The notes below the pieces were generated by a model, which was given only the letters and a program-made list of their open reading frames with translations, did not search any database and was not told where the DNA came from. This document shows, in pieces, positions 59,724 through 64,000 of a stretch of 64,000 nucleotides of DNA. The position numbers and the translations under genes are program-made. Each line of letters begins with the position of its first letter. Within the stretch, counting starts at the first letter, position 1. This DNA is from Neolewinella aurantiaca. Lineage in GTDB: Bacteria; Bacteroidota; Bacteroidia; Chitinophagales; Saprospiraceae. The stretch lies in the NCBI RefSeq assembly GCF_008014675.1, contig NZ_VOXD01000004.1, forward strand, positions 62,001-126,000, in the 5' to 3' direction.

Positions 59724-60839
59724 ATGGCTAAAAAAGCTCTCATTACCGGTGTTACCGGACAAGACGGAGCGTACCTCTCCGAACTACTTCTCAAGAAAGG
59801 TTACGAAGTTCACGGCATTAAGCGCCGTGCTTCTCTGTTCAATACCAATCGTATTGATCATTTGTACCAAGACCCTCACGTAGACAACCGCAACTTCATC
59901 CTCCACTACGGAGACCTGACCGATTCGACGAACCTTGTACGCATCGTCCAGGAAGTCCAGCCCGACGAGATCTACAACCTCGGCGCGATGAGCCACGTTA
60001 AGGTGAGCTTCGATATGCCGGAGTACGCCGCCGATGCCGATGGCATCGGAACGACACGTCTGCTGGAGGCCATCCGCCTGCTGGGCCTGACCAAGAAAAC
60101 TCGCTTCTACCAGGCATCGACGTCCGAACTCTACGGGTTGGTGCAGGAAGTACCTCAGTCAGAGACAACACCGTTTTACCCCCGCTCCCCGTATGCGGTG
60201 GCGAAGATGTACGCCTACTGGATCACGGTCAACTACCGCGAAGCCTACGGCATGTACGCCTGTAACGGCATCCTGTTCAACCACGAATCGCCGCTGCGCG
60301 GCGAGACTTTCGTGACCCGCAAGATCACCCGCGCGGTGGCCAAGATCAGCCTCGGCCTGCAGCAAGACCTGTTCCTTGGTAACCTCGACGCGAAGCGCGA
60401 CTGGGGCCACGCCAAAGACTACGTCGAAGGAATGTGGCGGATGCTCCAGCAGGATGAGCCGGAAGACTTCGTGCTCGCTACGGGTATCACCACTACGGTC
60501 CGCGACTTTGTAATCATGAGTTTCCGCGAAGTAGGGGTTGAATTGTCCTGGTCTGGCGAAGGTGTAGACGAGAAGGGTACCATCGCTTCGGTGAGTAACC
60601 CCGACTTCCCCCTCGCAGTAGGTACACAGGTTGTTGCGGTCGATCCGCGTTACTTCCGTCCTACGGAAGTGGAGCTTCTGCTGGGCGACCCGGCAAAAGC
60701 GAAGGCGAAACTGGGCTGGGAGGCAGAGTACTCTCTGGCCGACATGTGCTCCGAAATGGTTCGGGCAGATATCGAAGTTTTCCGCAGAGACCAGATTCTT
60801 AAGGAAGCCGGATTCGAAATCCGCAACCAGTACGAGTAA
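59724..60839 (+). CDS. gmd: GDP-mannose 4,6-dehydratase
   Basis: 371 residues. [67 protein letters not shown] and [20 protein letters not shown] are diagnostic of Gmd, including the catalytic Thr/Ser-Glu and Tyr-Lys. It converts GDP-mannose to GDP-4-keto-6-deoxymannose. Three bases before fcl, so the pair makes GDP-L-fucose. High GC and strong codon bias, unlike the preceding cassette. Confidence 0.97.
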   Translation: MAKKALITGVTGQDGAYLSELLLKKGYEVHGIKRRASLFNTNRIDHLYQDPHVDNRNFILHYGDLTDSTNLVRIVQEVQPDEIYNLGAMSHVKVSFDMPEYAADADGIGTTRLLEAIRLLGLTKKTRFYQASTSELYGLVQEVPQSETTPFYPRSPYAVAKMYAYWITVNYREAYGMYACNGILFNHESPLRGETFVTRKITRAVAKISLGLQQDLFLGNLDAKRDWGHAKDYVEGMWRMLQQDEPEDFVLATGITTTVRDFVIMSFREVGVELSWSGEGVDEKGTIASVSNPDFPLAVGTQVVAVDPRYFRPTEVELLLGDPAKAKAKLGWEAEYSLADMCSEMVRADIEVFRRDQILKEAGFEIRNQYE

Positions 60840-60842
60840 GCC

Positions 60843-61775
60843 ATGGAAAAGCAGAACAAAATCTACATCGCCGGCCATCGTGGTATGGTTGGCTCGGCCA
60901 TCAGAAGGAACCTGGAATCAGCAGGGTACACAAACATCGTTACGCGGACGAGCGGGGAGTTAGACCTTCGCGATCAGGCTGCGGTACAGGCGTTTTTTGC
61001 GGTCGAGAAGCCGGACTACGTTTTCCTCGCGGCAGCCAAGGTTGGGGGTATTCTGGCCAACAACACGTACCGCGGCGAGTTCCTCTACGATAACCTCATG
61101 ATCGAGGCCAACGTAATCGAGGCCGCACGGGTACACGAGGTCAAAAAGCTGATGTTCCTTGGATCCAGCTGCATCTACCCCAAACTGGCGGAGCAGCCCC
61201 TCACGGAGGATGCCCTGCTGACTGGTCCGCTGGAGCCGACGAACGAACCCTACGCGATCGCGAAGATCACCGGAATCAAACTGTGTGATGCCTACCGTCA
61301 CCAGTATGGTTGCGACTTCATCTCGGTAATGCCCACGAACCTTTACGGCCCGAACGACAATTACGACCTGAAGAGCAGCCACGTTCTTCCGGCCCTGATC
61401 CGCAAGTTCCACGAGGCGAAGAAGAACGGCACTCCGGAAGTTGTGATGTGGGGAACGGGGTCTCCGAAACGAGAGTTTCTGCACGCCGACGACCTCGCCG
61501 CAGCGTGCGTTTTTCTGATGCACAACTTCAGCGATTACGGTTTCGTGAACATCGGAACGGGCGAGGACCTCGCTATTCTGGAGCTGGCGCAAACGATCAA
61601 ATCGGTAGTTGGTTACGAAGGGGAAATCACCCACGACCTGACCAAGCCCGACGGCACGCCCCGCAAACTAATGAATGTTGGCAAGCTCCATGCGATGGGC
61701 TGGAAACACCAGATCGATCTGCAAGAGGGCATCGAGAAGGTTTACGCATCACTGACCAATGAAGAATGGTACTAG
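60843..61775 (+). CDS. fcl: GDP-L-fucose synthase
   Basis: 310 residues. [72 protein letters not shown] and [20 protein letters not shown] are the family signature with Ser-Tyr-Lys catalytic residues. It epimerises and reduces the Gmd product with NADPH. The end overlaps the next glycosyltransferase gene by 17 bases. Confidence 0.97.
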   Translation: MEKQNKIYIAGHRGMVGSAIRRNLESAGYTNIVTRTSGELDLRDQAAVQAFFAVEKPDYVFLAAAKVGGILANNTYRGEFLYDNLMIEANVIEAARVHEVKKLMFLGSSCIYPKLAEQPLTEDALLTGPLEPTNEPYAIAKITGIKLCDAYRHQYGCDFISVMPTNLYGPNDNYDLKSSHVLPALIRKFHEAKKNGTPEVVMWGTGSPKREFLHADDLAAACVFLMHNFSDYGFVNIGTGEDLAILELAQTIKSVVGYEGEITHDLTKPDGTPRKLMNVGKLHAMGWKHQIDLQEGIEKVYASLTNEEWY

Positions 61776-62967
61776 GGGGGTGCTCTTCATCACACAACGT
61801 TTTCCGCCACATACCGGAGCCGCAGCGCGCCGGCTCCGGTATCTGGCGCAAAATTTTTCGAAAACCGGTGATGTATTTGTCATCAGGGCAGGAGTGCCGG
61901 GGATCGAACTAGATGAAGTGAAAGAAACCCTGGTGATCGCAGCCAGTGACCTGCGGAAACTGTCGGGCAAAAACGGCAAAACCCTGAGCGGAAAAGCGAA
62001 GGAAAACTTCCCGGTAAAGCAACTTCTGAAAGCCCGCCAGGCCTTCCCTTTTCTTTACCTGACCGACGACGGCGGTGTACGGTACCGGCAACAAGCGTAT
62101 CACAAGGCATGCAAATTAATCGAAAAACACGGTATCACTACCGTGTTTTCGTCGTTTAGGCCCTGGTCGGATCACTTGGTTGCCCGCCAACTGAAGCGCA
62201 AATATCCTCATCTTGTCTGGATTGCCGATTTTCGCGATTTGCCCGTTGATCCCGTCCGTAAGGATGTCTGGTGGCCGGGCCTGCAAAAATGGTGGGGAAG
62301 GAAAGTTGTTGCGCGGGCCGATGAAATGTGGGCCGTATCTGAAGGGCAAGAAGAGCAGTTCATGGGGTGGCACCCCAACATAAAAGTGCAACGCAATGCG
62401 TTGCTGAAAATGCCGCCGATATGTTCCACTCCGCTGACCGATCGTTTTACGATCGTGTACACCGGAAGCCTTTACCCCGGCTTGCAGTCGGTGGCGCCTC
62501 TGGTCGGGGCACTGCGAAAAATGTTGGCAGCAGGGACGATGAGCCCCGAAAAACTATGTCTGGTATACCGGGGTAAAGACGCTCCGGTTTTTGCAGAATG
62601 GACCAAAGAGTTGCCCGCTGCCTGCCTTGACATTCAACCTTCCATTGCACCCGCGGCCGCGCAAAAAATGCAACAAAACGCCCAGTTATTGCTCCTGCTC
62701 AACTGGTCTGCTCCTGGGTATTTCGGCGTGCTGACGGCGAAGCTGTGGGACTACCTCGCGACCGCAAGACCGGTGCTCGCACTGGTAAACGGGCCGGGTG
62801 ATAAGGAACTTAAAGGCATAATAGAGGGCGCAAACGCAGGTGCCGTGTTTGCGGATGAGGAGCAAGGGAGGTTGGAGAAATGGCTCTCCGAGCAGTACGC
62901 AGCCTGGCTGAAAAACGGCGAACTGCCCTGGTTTCCTGACCGGCAAAAACTAACCAGCTACTTATGA
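61759..62967 (+). CDS. glycosyltransferase, GT4-like
   Basis: 402 residues starting inside the 3' end of fcl. [25 protein letters not shown] is the acceptor-side loop, [20 protein letters not shown] resembles the gene at 33206, and [15 protein letters not shown] plus [17 protein letters not shown] form the donor site. Two GC-rich motif copies are in frame near its 3' end (IAPAAAQ and GANAGA), one of each orientation 180 bases apart. The donor sugar may be GDP-fucose from the preceding genes (inference). Confidence 0.85.
   Translation: MKNGTRGVLFITQRFPPHTGAAARRLRYLAQNFSKTGDVFVIRAGVPGIELDEVKETLVIAASDLRKLSGKNGKTLSGKAKENFPVKQLLKARQAFPFLYLTDDGGVRYRQQAYHKACKLIEKHGITTVFSSFRPWSDHLVARQLKRKYPHLVWIADFRDLPVDPVRKDVWWPGLQKWWGRKVVARADEMWAVSEGQEEQFMGWHPNIKVQRNALLKMPPICSTPLTDRFTIVYTGSLYPGLQSVAPLVGALRKMLAAGTMSPEKLCLVYRGKDAPVFAEWTKELPAACLDIQPSIAPAAAQKMQQNAQLLLLLNWSAPGYFGVLTAKLWDYLATARPVLALVNGPGDKELKGIIEGANAGAVFADEEQGRLEKWLSEQYAAWLKNGELPWFPDRQKLTSYL
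62645..62663 (-). repeat. dispersed GC-rich motif inside a glycosyltransferase gene, copy 1
   Basis: TTGCACCCGCGGCCGCGCA followed by AAAAAATG, in frame as APAAAQK. Confidence 0.65.
62826..62844 (+). repeat. dispersed GC-rich motif inside a glycosyltransferase gene, copy 2
   Basis: GGGCGCAAACGCAGGTGCC, in frame as GANAGA; forward orientation, unlike its neighbour 180 bases upstream. Confidence 0.6.
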
Positions 62968-64000
62968 TCGTTGCTGTAGTCGCCAATACCGCCTGGAACC
63001 TGTTGAACTTCCGGAAGAGCCTGATCGGCGCCCTCCTGGCGGAGAACCACCGGGTCGTGCTACTCGCCCCTGACGGTCCCGAGTGCGAACAATTGTCGGC
63101 GTCGGGAGCAGAATTTATCCGGCTCCGGCACTTGCGGAGAAAAGGAGTAAATCCCCTGCGGGACCTGGCGCTACTGTACGAGTTGCGTACCGTTTACGCC
63201 CGGGAAAAAATTGATGTAGCACTTCATTTTACCATAAAACCGGTCATCTACGGATCGTTCGCTGCGCGGATGACAGGAGTGCGCAACATCAGCACCCTCA
63301 CCGGCCTGGGCTATACGTTTTTATCGGGCGGATGGGCAAACGGATTGGTTCGGAGTATGTACCGTATTGCCCTGCGCCATGCCGCAGCGGTTCTGTTCCA
63401 TAACCACGACGACCGGCAGTTGTTTCTTGACGGCGGCCTCGTCACGGAGGCACAATCACAAGTCGTAGCGGGCTCCGGCCTGCAACTGGACGATTACCCG
63501 CTAAGCCCTTACGAAGAAGCTATACCCAACCGTTTTTTGTTCGTTGCGCGCCTGCTGACCGACAAGGGAATCCGAGAGTACGTAGCCGCCGCAGAAGCGG
63601 CCAGGGAGGTGAACCCAGAGCTGTCTTTCCATATTCTGGGGCCGCTCGATCCCGAGAACCCGGCGGGCATTAAGGCGGAAGAACTGGAGCGATGGGTTGC
63701 CGAAGGCATCATTGCCTACGACGGGGTATCGGCCGATGTATGGCCGCACCTTGCCCGGGCGTCTGTTGTCGTATTGCCTTCTTACCGGGAAGGTTGTCCG
63801 CGGGTACTGCTGGAGGGAGGCGCCGTCGGCAGGCCACTCCTGACCACTGATGTGCCCGGTTGCCGGGCCGTCGTTACGGCCGGAGAGAACGGTTGTCTGG
63901 TGCCAGCCTGCAATGCGGATGCGCTGGCCCGTGCGATGCTCGAGATGAGCGCCCTCCCAAAGGAAGAACTGAAGGCGATGGGCCTGAGGGGGCGAAAAAT
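62964..64000 (+). CDS. glycosyltransferase family 4, 3' end outside window
   Basis: 345 codons are visible with no stop; the ATG overlaps the preceding TGA by three bases (ATGA). VAVVANTAWNLLNFRKSL, HFTIKPVIYGSFAARMTGV, NISTLTGLGYTF, FLFVARLLTDKGIREYV and SYREGCPRVLLEGGAVGRPLLTTDVPGCRAV match GT4 enzymes of the PglA/CapM-like type. It is a paralogue of the gene at 58168, with the same segments in the same order. It shows that the polysaccharide locus continues past the window. Confidence 0.88.
   Translation, partial: MIVAVVANTAWNLLNFRKSLIGALLAENHRVVLLAPDGPECEQLSASGAEFIRLRHLRRKGVNPLRDLALLYELRTVYAREKIDVALHFTIKPVIYGSFAARMTGVRNISTLTGLGYTFLSGGWANGLVRSMYRIALRHAAAVLFHNHDDRQLFLDGGLVTEAQSQVVAGSGLQLDDYPLSPYEEAIPNRFLFVARLLTDKGIREYVAAAEAAREVNPELSFHILGPLDPENPAGIKAEELERWVAEGIIAYDGVSADVWPHLARASVVVLPSYREGCPRVLLEGGAVGRPLLTTDVPGCRAVVTAGENGCLVPACNADALARAMLEMSALPKEELKAMGLRGRK

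Noticed and set aside
1-64000. tRNA, rRNA, riboswitch or other structured RNA genes
   Set aside because: No cloverleaf, rRNA or known riboswitch sequence was recognised by reading; a covariance-model search would be decisive.

Overview
The window looks like chromosomal DNA from a GC-moderate, probably marine Bacteroidota, most likely Saprospiria/Lewinella-like. The evidence is a SusC/SusD pair, several TonB-dependent receptors, lipoprotein signals, -7 boxes of the TAnnTTTG type, frequent TTG/GTG starts without a strong Shine-Dalgarno, and an UpxY-type antiterminator heading a polysaccharide locus. The taxonomic placement is inference; no rRNA or tRNA gene was seen.

Left part (1-31 kb): mostly housekeeping and envelope genes. 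In order: the 3' end of an Oar-like receptor; a lipoprotein phosphoesterase overlapping a TonB receptor; an SRPBCC protein convergent with mfd; a susC-susD pair; marR with an alpha/beta hydrolase; a free-Met-sulfoxide reductase; an OmpA-type lipoprotein; panB; mltG; an M17 aminopeptidase; a PLP deaminase-family enzyme; an HMA metal-binding protein; murF; a methyltransferase; an OmpR-type regulator; and a vWA-like membrane protein.

Right part (31-64 kb): a large exopolysaccharide locus, all on the + strand. It starts with the upxY antiterminator. Nucleotide-sugar genes follow: UDP-GlcA epimerase, rfbB, rfbA, UDP-xylose synthase, a UDP-sugar dehydrogenase, gmd and fcl. Export and assembly genes are an ABC flippase-like exporter, an SLBB/Wza-like protein, Wzx, Wzz and Wzy. 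Decoration is represented by two sulfotransferases and two hexapeptide acyltransferases. There are seven glycosyltransferases and one secreted beta-helix protein. The centre (about 43.9-54 kb) is visibly AT-richer and carries a dead IS1-family element with intact ends and an 8-bp target duplication, as expected of an exchanged serotype cassette.

The least explained feature is the repeat content. A 17-20 bp motif, GGGCGCGGMCGCRGGTGCA and its reverse complement, occurs 17 times, both between genes and in frame inside six coding regions. Pairs of it in inverted orientation bound three composite elements (E1-E3), and each contains the same 166-bp MITE-like unit. One copy of that unit has an 11-bp target duplication. 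E1 and E2 are near-identical half-kilobase direct repeats flanking susCD. At least three other small inverted-repeat elements sit in intergenic gaps.
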